Positions 1 to 5,967 are shown, counted from the first letter of the stretch. The stretch is DNA of 6,046 bases from Bacillota bacterium (GCA_023424865.1 JAFADM010000037.1:1-6046), one strand, 5' to 3'. Notes: generated by a model not told the origin, from the letters alone. A program made the numbers and translations.

Positions 1-589
1 TTTTTTTACCTGGCTTATAAACAAGCATTTGTCCGCAAATGACGGCAGTACCGATTCCATACCCCAAAGGTGCTGCATACCATAGATTTTCATTCACAAT
101 AACAGCTCCCAAAAAACCTATAAGGCATAATAGCCCGCATAGCTTTAATGAAATATCAAGCAACCTGTTTTCACGATTTTTATCAAGCGCACACGCGGAT
201 AAAATAAAGCTTAAACCCATAAACAAGCCCCAGCCAAGATAATCGACTGCCATTTCAACGGAAGGCCATTTCCCGATTTGCAAATATTCAGGAACGTCAA
301 TCCCACTATTAATAAGCGGTGTCGTTACTGCTAAACTGACAGTATGGGCTAAGCTTGTCAGAAGCATGCAGGAGGATGCTGCGATAAGAGCCAGATATTT
401 AAACATATTTTTGTTTTCCGAAAAGGGTAAGCATACAGTAAAGAGTACCATATAAAGACCTGCTAAAAGCGTTACAACCTCCATAGCCGTCACCCAAATA
501 GGAAGCTGCGTTATTATTAAAGCCGCTGTTATAATAAAATAGGCAAAGCAAATAATCAGTCCCGCAAGAGATATTTTTTTAACATTCAC
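1..589 (-). CDS. Multi-pass membrane protein of unknown function, partial (runs off left edge)
   Basis: The frame is open from a GTG at 589-587 to the window edge, giving 196 codons with no stop. AGGAGG (601-596) lies 6 bases before the GTG, and no ATG in this frame has comparable support. The product is very hydrophobic, with about six probable membrane spans at roughly residues 7-30, 34-54, 64-88, 114-135, 148-165 and 170-190. The longest hydrophilic loop is about residues 90-112. A W-P-S-V-E-M motif (108-113) precedes span 4. It resembles a loose group of small Firmicutes membrane proteins of a little over 200 residues; if so, only a short C-terminal tail is missing. That resemblance is from memory and no transport or enzyme motif is visible. 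It lies 112 bases downstream of the cysteine-cluster gene and may be read with it or from its own promoter. Confidence 0.75.
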   Translation of the reverse strand, partial: MNVKKISLAGLIICFAYFIITAALIITQLPIWVTAMEVVTLLAGLYMVLFTVCLPFSENKNMFKYLALIAASSCMLLTSLAHTVSLAVTTPLINSGIDVPEYLQIGKWPSVEMAVDYLGWGLFMGLSFILSACALDKNRENRLLDISLKLCGLLCLIGFLGAVIVNENLWYAAPLGYGIGTAVICGQMLVYKPGKK

Positions 590-601
590 TAGGATCCTCC
601 T

Positions 602-621
602 AAAAAAGAGAGCTCTTTTTT
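602..621. repeat. Short A/T-rich inverted repeat next to a ribosome site
   Basis: AAAAAAGAG and CTCTTTTTT are complementary arms separated by two bases, so a realistic hairpin has 8 pairs and a 4-base loop. It sits directly upstream of the AGGAGG of the membrane-protein gene. Almost all pairs are A-T, so it is weak. It could act as a leaky terminator in either direction or modulate translation, but it may have no function. Confidence 0.3.
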
Positions 622-647
622 CCTTTTACTTATTAGTTGATTCTGAG

Positions 648-678
648 TATATAATTACATTTTATATGTTTTAGTCAA
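648..678 (-). promoter_or_regulatory. Possible promoter for the membrane-protein gene
   Basis: On the minus strand TTGACT (678-673, 5 of 6 to the sigma-A -35 consensus) is followed after 19 bases by TATATA (653-648). Closer spacings give only poorer -10 matches. The stretch is AT-rich, so chance matches are likely. If real, transcription would start near 640 and the gene could be expressed apart from the genes upstream of it. Confidence 0.3.
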
Positions 679-701
679 ATCATTGCAAACTAAATCCCAT
701 A

Positions 702-1865
702 CTAATTATTTTCGCTGAGGACTTCCTTAATGGCTTTGGCCACATCTTGTATATGCTTCATATCTTCACTGGAATGCCCCCACACAGGCCATCCGGCATC
801 CGTACAGGTACAAATTCTTTTTTCATTAAACTCGATTGCAACACGCGCGCCGCAATGCTCGTAATCCGCTCCATAACCAGGATTGCAGTCCGGTCTGCAT
901 GGGAGCAGCCCCTCTAGCACCATCTCAGCCAGTGTCGGAGATATAAGATGCAACTTTTTAAAAATTTTAGTGGAATTTTCAGATTTTAATGGCCAACGAA
1001 AGTAAAAATGATAGCGCTCTCCTTCCAGTTCAATACGAAAAATAACCCCTTGCTTTAGAGCATAGGCATAACGGTTTTCAAATTCGATGACAGTTCTGTA
1101 TTTAAGAGCCTTCATAAACTTATCTAAATCTAAAAGCAAGCTTCTATCCGGTTGGGGGAGCGAGCGAATAATATCCTCCAAAGTCCATTTAAAGGTTGGA
1201 TTAAGTGCCCGGAAGTCACATCGACTAAAGAAAAAACGAATTTTCTTATTATCAGAACAGGCTATGCAAAGCCTGTTAAAGGCAAGAAACATTTTTGGAT
1301 AGCTGGAATGAAAAAGAATGGTTTGTTCACCGTTAACTTCGTAAGTAAATCCAATCTTCTTAATCATCAAAAGGCTTTCAAATGAGGCTTTCGCTCTTTT
1401 TTTCTTATTCGTTCCAGACCCTTCATTGAGATACAGGCTGTCAATAACCAGGCTATCTCCATTCAAAACACCTTTCTCGCCAAGCTGAAGCAAAAAATTG
1501 CTAATCGCGGTCACCGCGCTTACTGCTTTACTTTTCCGTTCATGATGCTTGATAAGATGTTTTAAATTGGGATCCCGAATCTTTGAAATTGCAAGGAATT
1601 CTTTTATACACCGGTCAAACCGTTCAGCCTCGTCCGGATAATCCTCCACAGGCAACCCATAGGCATCTGGATGCTCAAGCATATCCTGATACCAGTTTTT
1701 AAAGAATTGATGACATGCCAGCGCAGAAGCTGCCCATTCCAGCTGTCCGCTTACACTTGATTCCGTAGACAATCCACCCTCTAAAGGAGTAAGATTTACA
1801 AGCAAATCCGTTAAGTAGCGTTGTATATATGTCTCCCGGGAAGTATGTCCGCCTGTATATTTCAT
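702..1865 (-). CDS. Unknown protein with a C-terminal cysteine cluster
   Basis: I do not recognise a family for this 387-residue protein. It appears cytoplasmic, with no signal peptide or membrane span. The N-terminal third is mostly helical and acidic. A lysine-rich patch (N-K-K-K-R, about 153-157) lies near the middle. The C-terminal part holds five cysteines, C323, C327, C338, C352 and C354, arranged C-x3-C-x10-C-x13-C-x-C, which could bind a metal or form a compact fold. An upstream in-frame ATG at 1880 would add five residues, but it overlaps the ribosome site; GAGGAG (1878-1873) stands 7 bases before the ATG at 1865, which I take as the start. The gene follows the lipoprotein gene by 73 bases with no terminator between, so they are probably co-transcribed. 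No function is assigned. Confidence 0.85.
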   Translation of the reverse strand: MKYTGGHTSRETYIQRYLTDLLVNLTPLEGGLSTESSVSGQLEWAASALACHQFFKNWYQDMLEHPDAYGLPVEDYPDEAERFDRCIKEFLAISKIRDPNLKHLIKHHERKSKAVSAVTAISNFLLQLGEKGVLNGDSLVIDSLYLNEGSGTNKKKRAKASFESLLMIKKIGFTYEVNGEQTILFHSSYPKMFLAFNRLCIACSDNKKIRFFFSRCDFRALNPTFKWTLEDIIRSLPQPDRSLLLDLDKFMKALKYRTVIEFENRYAYALKQGVIFRIELEGERYHFYFRWPLKSENSTKIFKKLHLISPTLAEMVLEGLLPCRPDCNPGYGADYEHCGARVAIEFNEKRICTCTDAGWPVWGHSSEDMKHIQDVAKAIKEVLSENN

Positions 1866-1872
1866 TTCTTTT

Positions 1873-1878
1873 CTCCTC
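1873..1878 (-). promoter_or_regulatory. Ribosome binding site that sets the start at 1865
   Basis: GAGGAG reads on the minus strand 7 bases before the ATG at 1865. The longer ATG start at 1880 would have this site inside its own first codons, and its only upstream purine run (AGAGG) is about 12 bases away. Confidence 0.75.
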
Positions 1879-1938
1879 ATAAAAGGCTGGTTCCTCTATT
1901 TCTATTTTTAAAGTCATTTACTTTTAATTAACAATTAA

Positions 1939-2298
1939 TCATTCAATTGGAATATGCCCAATCACTTCACTGGTTTCACCGTCGCATACAAGTATCGCAA
2001 AATTGTGTTCAGAGGTGTCACCAATGGTAATAATCCAATCGGATACATCAATTGCATTTTCTTCAACCGGATTATTCCCGCTCCACACCGATTTCCATGT
2101 GCTGTTTGAAGCCTTATCAATCTTAATAATCGATGTGTCTATACTTTCTTTTACAGTAAACGAGGAATTAATTATATATACGATGCAATTGTCAACGGCT
2201 TTTTTCTGTTTTTCAGAAAATGTCATGCTTTGAGAATTACAGCCATTCAAGAAAATTGATAGACAAATAACAAAAAGCGGCAGCGTAAGCCTTTTCAT
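1939..2298 (-). CDS. Small lipoprotein of unknown function
   Basis: This 119-residue protein begins with a short lipoprotein signal: two charges (K2, R3), a hydrophobic core at 4-17, then L-N-G-C ending at C20. It should be lipidated on C20 and anchored on the outer face of the membrane, leaving about 100 exposed residues. The mature part is hydrophilic with two further cysteines (C38 and C104). It ends in a beta-rich stretch with I-G-D and V-I-G-H-I-P-I motifs. I do not recognise the family. The start is fixed by an in-frame TAG two codons upstream; AAGGAGGTG (2318-2310) lies 11 bases before the ATG, slightly far. It is the first gene after the terminator at 2464-2497 and probably leads an operon with the cysteine-cluster gene. 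Confidence 0.8.
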   Translation of the reverse strand: MKRLTLPLFVICLSIFLNGCNSQSMTFSEKQKKAVDNCIVYIINSSFTVKESIDTSIIKIDKASNSTWKSVWSGNNPVEENAIDVSDWIITIGDTSEHNFAILVCDGETSEVIGHIPIE

Positions 2299-2381
2299 GA
2301 TCTAAACAGCACCTCCTTTAATTTTCGTGAAAAATAAACACTGATTTTATTTAATATATAAAACTCATTTCATACCTTAAA

Positions 2382-2398
2382 ACCCTAGAGCCTAGAGT
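2382..2398. promoter_or_regulatory. Possible operator: CTAG-based dyad / tandem CCTAGAG
   Basis: ACCCTAG and CTAGAGT are inverted half-sites (6 of 7 bases) around a 3-base centre. The same bases form CCTAGAG twice in tandem (2384-2397). The site lies where transcription from the promoter candidate at 2407-2435 would begin, the usual place for a repressor. It could also sit in the spacer of a MerR-type promoter. No regulator gene is tied to it. Confidence 0.35.
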
Positions 2399-2406
2399 AC
2401 AGTATA

Positions 2407-2435
2407 ATCCTAATCTTTTACAGCTATTTGTTCAA
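2407..2435 (-). promoter_or_regulatory. Possible promoter for the lipoprotein operon
   Basis: On the minus strand TTGAAC (2435-2430) is followed after 17 bases by TAGGAT (2412-2407), each matching 4 of 6 sigma-A consensus bases. It lies between the upstream terminator and the lipoprotein start, leaving a leader of about 100 bases. A weaker alternative is TTTAAG-N17-TATATT closer to the gene. Confidence 0.35.
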
Positions 2436-2463
2436 GCCCGTAGCCCGCTATAAAAAAGGTTTA

Positions 2464-2497
2464 TATTAAAAACCGCCGCAGACGTTTCTACGGCGGT
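2464..2497 (-). terminator. Rho-independent terminator of the AraC-type gene
   Basis: On the minus strand an 11-pair GC-rich stem (ACCGCCGTAGA against TCTGCGGCGGT, with one U-G pair) closes on the loop AACG and is followed by TTTTT and AT-rich sequence. It starts 11 bases after the TAG of the AraC-type gene. It ends that transcript and insulates the lipoprotein operon. Confidence 0.92.
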
Positions 2498-2508
2498 CGG
2501 ATCACACA

Positions 2509-3978
2509 CTATGCCATCTTCTCAATGAGATGTCTAATCTTTTCAAGTGCACGGTTGTCTAATTCCTTGCATTGACGAATAAGAGCAGCGATAGCTTCCC
2601 TGTTTTCTCTTTGTGCCAGTGCTCTGGCCTGTGGTTCGCCCATACCGAGGGAAACATGGTATTGAGGCATCTTCCATGCGGTTTGATGCTCATTGCGGAA
2701 GTCTTCCGCAATGCCAAATAAATCGCTTTTAAACTGCGGAAAACGCTCTGCCGCCTCTGCAAAAAACTGACCTGCATAGGCACGGCCCTCTGATACCATA
2801 GTAAACGCATCTCCCTGACACATAATACGTTCCATCAGCATGGGAAGCGGTGCGTTTTTAGGAAACTGGCTTTCATCGAGAAGCGCTTGTTCCCAAGCAT
2901 CAAAGGCTGCTTGACCGCCTGCCCGTTGTCTTACATCATGAGGCTCCATCATTTCAGCTGCAAGACACAGGGTGTTTTTCAGGAACACCTCTTCATCCGG
3001 AAGCGGACCGGCATCGCCTACAGCCATAACCCCAAGGGTTTCACTATGCTCGTACCAGCCGCGCCGAATAAAATAACCACAAGCATCCGTATCCAGCGAT
3101 CCCTTCCATTCCGGGAAGTCCTGAAAGTAGTTCCAACCAAGCAGTTTATCGCCATTATCCCGATAGCCGGTAATAACACATGCCTCCGGCGGGCCTATTA
3201 TGCCAAATCCTATGACAGGACGGCCTGCATTGATTTCACGGCAGATGAGTGAGGTTATTTCAGGTTTATTGCCCTCTTTTTTTTGCAGAAAGACACCTGC
3301 GCGCCCGGCTGTTGAGAATGCACGGTTGATAGGCTCCATGGGATCAAGTCGGCTAACCAGAATGTCAACATTGCCGCCGTCCCACATTTCCCGGTTCCAC
3401 ATCAACCGGAAAGCTGCTCCTGATCCGGCAAGCAAACGGGAGTAATTAATGGATTGACCCGCATAGGTCAGGCAGGCTCTAAGTGAAGAAATAAATGGCG
3501 TAAGCTCAGGCGGGTCATTAAAATAACTAACTTTAGGAACACCGTATAATACGGTACCTTCACTGTGAATTTCATGCGTTACCATTTTATCATTCTCCTT
3601 TTGGACAATGACAGGTGCCATCATTCCCGGCACGATCCAAACGCCGCGAACCACCATACTGGACTCTCGGAAAGCTTTCGGGGTTTGTCCCAGCATGAAT
3701 CGAAACGCCCGGGAAAACGCGTCATGGGATGCAAAGCCGCAATCCAAAGCTATTTCGGTTATGCTTTTTAAAGAATTACGCAGAGCGAAGGCCGCATTTG
3801 ACAATCTCCTGGTACGAACATACTGGGCAGGACTCTGACCTGTGCCAACCCTGAATATGCGACGAAAATAATCTTCGTCATACCCGGCGATATTTGCCAG
3901 ATGCTTACTATCAAGCATTTCGTCCAAATGCACTTCAATATAGGAAACCACCGATTTAAGCGTTAAATCGTGAAACAT
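2509..3978 (-). CDS. AraC-family transcriptional regulator with a BtrH/C39-like C-terminal domain
   Basis: This 489-residue cytoplasmic DNA-binding regulator has the AraC/XylS double helix-turn-helix at its N-terminus: first HTH about residues 22-54, second about 72-104, including the signature stretch A-L-D-C-G-F-A-S-H-D-A-F-S-R-A-F and ending G-Q-T-P-K-A-F-R. Residues about 145-345 resemble BtrH N-terminal/C39-like domains: S-G-A-A-F-R (186-191), G-N-V-D-I (202-206), R-P-V-I-G-F-G (253-259), then V-I-T-G-Y (268-272) and L-L-G-W-N-Y-F-Q. Cys169 could match a peptidase cysteine, but where a C39 histidine would precede the G-Y motif the sequence reads E-A-C, so a ligand-binding role is likelier than proteolysis. 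The remainder (about 350-489) is helical. AGG within AGGTGG (3987-3982) supports the ATG at 3978. It is monocistronic and ends at a strong terminator. The HTH is certain; the second domain is assigned from motif memory. Confidence 0.88.
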   Translation of the reverse strand: MFHDLTLKSVVSYIEVHLDEMLDSKHLANIAGYDEDYFRRIFRVGTGQSPAQYVRTRRLSNAAFALRNSLKSITEIALDCGFASHDAFSRAFRFMLGQTPKAFRESSMVVRGVWIVPGMMAPVIVQKENDKMVTHEIHSEGTVLYGVPKVSYFNDPPELTPFISSLRACLTYAGQSINYSRLLAGSGAAFRLMWNREMWDGGNVDILVSRLDPMEPINRAFSTAGRAGVFLQKKEGNKPEITSLICREINAGRPVIGFGIIGPPEACVITGYRDNGDKLLGWNYFQDFPEWKGSLDTDACGYFIRRGWYEHSETLGVMAVGDAGPLPDEEVFLKNTLCLAAEMMEPHDVRQRAGGQAAFDAWEQALLDESQFPKNAPLPMLMERIMCQGDAFTMVSEGRAYAGQFFAEAAERFPQFKSDLFGIAEDFRNEHQTAWKMPQYHVSLGMGEPQARALAQRENREAIAALIRQCKELDNRALEKIRHLIEKMA

Positions 3979-3996
3979 AAGCCACCTGCCTTGTAT

Positions 3997-4026
3997 TTTA
4001 CTTTTATCTCCGGAGACACATATAAT
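3997..4026 (+). promoter_or_regulatory. Possible plus-strand promoter with a centred palindrome
   Basis: TTTACT (3997-4002, 4 of 6) is followed after 18 bases by a perfect TATAAT (4021-4026). The 10-base palindrome TCTCCGGAGA (4007-4016) is centred exactly in the spacer, as in promoters controlled by MerR-type activators, although their spacers are usually 19-20 bases. It would read toward the 28-codon ORF. Confidence 0.35.
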
Positions 4027-4123
4027 GTATCACAGTTGTTTAAACGGCACCCGACAATTTTGAACATTGCATATGAGAATCCGCTCATTTTACTTTTAAA
4101 AGTACTTAAGTCAGGGATGCTCA

Positions 4124-4182
4124 TCAGTATGGAAAAGCCATCTTAATTATATGTTTCCGATACTGACAAGCCTTTATATAAT
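4124..4182 (+). promoter_or_regulatory. Inverted repeat over the -35 region of a TATAAT promoter
   Basis: TCAGTATGGAAA (4124-4135) and TTTCCGATACTGA (4154-4166) are inverted copies differing by one inserted G, 18 bases apart. A perfect TATAAT lies at 4177-4182, and the base run 17 bases ahead of it (TTTCCG, 4154-4159) is a poor -35 inside the right arm. A good -10, a poor -35 and a dyad over it is the pattern of an activator-dependent promoter. The transcript would start near 4189, just before the ribosome site of the 28-codon ORF. Confidence 0.45.
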
Positions 4183-4201
4183 ATCTCATGTCATTATTTT
4201 C

Positions 4202-4210
4202 AAGGAGGTG
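4202..4210 (+). promoter_or_regulatory. Strong ribosome binding site of the 28-codon ORF
   Basis: AAGGAGGTG matches the anti-Shine-Dalgarno sequence over nine bases and stands 5 bases before the ATG at 4216 (7 bases counted from AGGAGG). A site this good in a region without another plus-strand gene is the main evidence that the ORF is, or was, translated. Confidence 0.7.
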
Positions 4211-4215
4211 AATTT

Positions 4216-4302
4216 ATGTATAGAGATGATTTTCAATGTGATCCTTATGCTAGCGACCACCATAAACGCGATCGCGGAAAGTGTGAATCAATTATCTTCT
4301 AA
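4216..4302 (+). CDS. 28-codon ORF, possible 5' stub of an interrupted host gene
   Basis: ATG at 4216 opens 28 codons ending with TAA at 4300-4302, behind an excellent ribosome site and a possible activated promoter. The peptide starts M-Y-R-D-D-F-Q-C-D-P-Y and continues through D-H-H-K-R-D-R-G-K-C; it is very hydrophilic, with two cysteines and two histidines, and has no signal or membrane span. I do not recognise it; the His/Asp/Arg-rich style recalls some small spore-coat proteins, which is only an impression. Its last five codons (counting the stop) lie inside the 3' end of the convergent recombinase gene, so they were probably supplied by the inserted element. The original gene would share at most the first 24 codons. 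It could instead be a genuine small protein, or a former gene now decaying. Confidence 0.45.
   Translation: MYRDDFQCDPYASDHHKRDRGKCESIIF
4267..4276. other. GC-rich palindrome, candidate recombination crossover (attL)
   Basis: CGCGATCGCG is a perfect 10-base palindrome 11 bases beyond the recombinase stop codon, inside the 28-codon ORF. Serine integrases recombine at short imperfect dyads around a central dinucleotide, so this is a reasonable place for the host-element junction. Identity of the flanks beyond the core is weak (about 7 of 12 when the 12-base arms on each side are compared). The palindrome might be only a by-product of codons for R-D-R. The junction should lie left of 4288 if the recombinase is wholly encoded by the element. 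Confidence 0.25.
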
Positions 4303-5955
4303 AGGTTCGGCTATCCTGCCAAGCTCGTCGGAAAACCTAAACTTAATACGTATAACATTGTTTTCGTGTACTGTTATACAGTCAACCAGTTCGATTAAAA
4401 TATCTCTTGTCAGCTTACCGATATTCTGATACTGCCTAAAAGAAGCTAAAAAAGAATTCTCAGCAGCAGCATCCTTTTCAAGCTCCAGCCTTTCTTTCTC
4501 CAAATTTTTAATAATCTGTTCCAGCTTTGTGATTTGCCCATCGTAATCCTCTTTCATATGATGGTATTCCACCGGGGATATTTCGCCGTCCTTCCAGTCC
4601 TGCCAAACAGCCTGTTTATACCGGGCCAGCTTGCCAAGCTCCTTTTGTTTTTGTTCTAAAGTGTTTGCCAGCTTTAGGGACTGACTTTTCAGCAGCGGAG
4701 CCTTGTTTACGCCGGCAATGGTATCTTCGTAGTGTACCGCGAGATATACCTGCTGCCGGACCGCATGGAGGACGGCCGCTTCCAGTTTGTCATGCTTAAT
4801 GGAATGCTTTGTGCAGGCTGTTTTCGACTGGTCCTTGTAGGTGCGGCAGAAATAGTAAACCCTACCTCTGACCTGACTTCGGGCCATTGCTTTGCCGCAA
4901 TTCGCACAACGCAGGAAACCGCTGAATAGATACAGTTCTTTTTGCCTGGGACTTGTCCGGGTGTCCTTCTTTAAAAGCGTCTGTACTTTTTTAAAGGTTA
5001 ACCGGTCAATTATTGCTGCATGGGTATTTTCTACAATATACCATTCGTTTTCCGGTACCCTTTCCTGCACATGGATTTTATAGCTCTTTATACGCCATTT
5101 GCCTTGAACCATATCCCCGCAATACATACGGTTATGAAGAATACCACTAACCGTACTGGCTGTCCATTGCGGCCTTTTGCCAGGGTCAAGGCTTGGCTGT
5201 GTATACTTGAGCTTTTGGACCTCACGCTTATAGGCGGACGGGCATAAAACCCCCTGCTCATTTAGCTTGCGTACAATGGCGTTCTTGCTTATCCCATTTA
5301 AAAACATATTGAATATGTCTCGGACAACACCCGCGGCTGGCTCGTCAATAAGCAGTGCGTTATTGTCCTCCGGATGCTTCCTGTAACCAAAGAGAGCAAA
5401 GGACCCTATGTGCTCCCCTCTGCTACGCTTCATATTAAAGACCTGGCGTACTTTATCGGAAGTCTCCGCGCAGTGGTTTTCATTCATCACACCCTGTATG
5501 GGTACGGCGATGCTCCTCATGTTTCTCGGCTCCCTGTAGCTGTCAAGGGGCTGATGATAAAGAGAGATAAAGCGAACATTATACCTTGGAAACCAATCAT
5601 CCAGATAATAGCCCTGGTCGCTGTAATTACGGAATGAACGGGCAAGATCCTTTACAATTACACAGTTGATACGCCCGTTTTTTATGTCCTTCAGCATCTC
5701 CTGAAAGCTATCCCTTTCATCGTCCGTCGTTCCCGAAATACCGTCATCTACATACTCACCGGCAAGGATGTATTCGTCCCCGTCGCTGAAACTAGCAATA
5801 TGCTGTTCGATAATGGCTCTTTGGTTGGTTACGCTTTCCGACTCATCGAAACTGCGGGAATCTTCCCGTGACAACCGTATGTAAATGGCTATGCGCCACA
5901 CCTTGAATCTTGTTTGTTTATGCTCTGCCATATCAGCCCGGCTTTTCCGTGCCAT
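4288..5955 (-). CDS. Large serine recombinase (DUF4368 type)
   Basis: This 555-residue site-specific recombinase integrates and excises DNA through a phosphoserine link. In order: resolvase domain, about 20-165, with Y-I-R-L-S-R-E-D carrying the likely nucleophile Ser29, the D-D-G-I-S-G-T loop (70-76) and V-K-D-L-A-R-S-F-R-N (101-110); recombinase domain, about 185-290; zinc ribbon C350-x2-C353-x16-C370-x10-C381; coiled coil, about 425-500; and a DUF4368-like tail, about 505-555, as in TndX/TnpX-type enzymes of clostridial elements. Arg106 and Arg109 of the active-site region are present, although the usual L-S-R-x-G-R reads L-A-R-S-F-R. It is full length and looks functional. AAGGAG (5967-5962) sits 6 bases before the ATG at 5955; the GTG at 5982 would add nine residues but has this site inside it. 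It overlaps the 28-codon ORF tail-to-tail by 15 bases. Confidence 0.95.
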   Translation of the reverse strand: MARKSRADMAEHKQTRFKVWRIAIYIRLSREDSRSFDESESVTNQRAIIEQHIASFSDGDEYILAGEYVDDGISGTTDDERDSFQEMLKDIKNGRINCVIVKDLARSFRNYSDQGYYLDDWFPRYNVRFISLYHQPLDSYREPRNMRSIAVPIQGVMNENHCAETSDKVRQVFNMKRSRGEHIGSFALFGYRKHPEDNNALLIDEPAAGVVRDIFNMFLNGISKNAIVRKLNEQGVLCPSAYKREVQKLKYTQPSLDPGKRPQWTASTVSGILHNRMYCGDMVQGKWRIKSYKIHVQERVPENEWYIVENTHAAIIDRLTFKKVQTLLKKDTRTSPRQKELYLFSGFLRCANCGKAMARSQVRGRVYYFCRTYKDQSKTACTKHSIKHDKLEAAVLHAVRQQVYLAVHYEDTIAGVNKAPLLKSQSLKLANTLEQKQKELGKLARYKQAVWQDWKDGEISPVEYHHMKEDYDGQITKLEQIIKNLEKERLELEKDAAAENSFLASFRQYQNIGKLTRDILIELVDCITVHENNVIRIKFRFSDELGRIAEPLEDN

Positions 5956-5961
5956 TTTGAG

Positions 5962-5967
5962 CTCCTT
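5962..5967 (-). promoter_or_regulatory. Ribosome binding site that sets the recombinase start
   Basis: AAGGAG on the minus strand is 6 bases before the ATG at 5955. It falls inside the longer GTG-initiated reading from 5982, which lacks a well-placed site of its own. Confidence 0.75.

Larger units (their letters stand above)
3979..4215. promoter_or_regulatory. Divergent intergenic region rich in dyads
   Basis: This gap between the AraC-type gene and the plus-strand 28-codon ORF holds no coding sequence I can support. It contains several dyads: TCTCCGGAGA (4007-4016), GTTTAAAC (4038-4045), ATGAG/CTCAT with a 6-base gap (4073-4088), the perfect 14-base TACTTTTAAAAGTA (4091-4104) overlapping AAGTACTT (4100-4107), and the long repeat at 4124-4166. 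It must also contain the AraC gene's own promoter, but no good minus-strand -35/-10 pair is visible; TGATACATT (rightmost base 4032) is the best extended -10. Such density suits a control region for divergent genes. Confidence 0.5.

Noticed and set aside
39..242. Plus-strand ORF of 67 codons at the left edge
   Set aside because: It is antisense to the membrane-protein frame, which has a good ribosome site and clear hydrophobic spans; the plus-strand peptide looks random.
602..621. Hairpin before the membrane-protein gene as a true terminator
   Set aside because: The stem is nearly all A-T, with an effective 8 pairs, far weaker than the terminator at 2464-2497; kept only as a repeat.
1699..1917. 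Minus-strand ORF of 72 codons overlapping the start of the cysteine-cluster gene
   Set aside because: It is an out-of-frame overlap with no ribosome site; the 387-codon frame has a well-placed GAGGAG and runs the full length.
2887..3252. Plus-strand ORF of 121 codons inside the AraC-type gene
   Set aside because: It is antisense to a gene with clear domain motifs, and has no ribosome site or recognisable protein features.
4151..4429. Plus-strand ORF of 92 codons spanning the gap and the recombinase 3' end
   Set aside because: It has no ribosome site before its ATG, more than half of it is antisense to the recombinase, and the strong ribosome site within it serves the ORF at 4216 in another frame.
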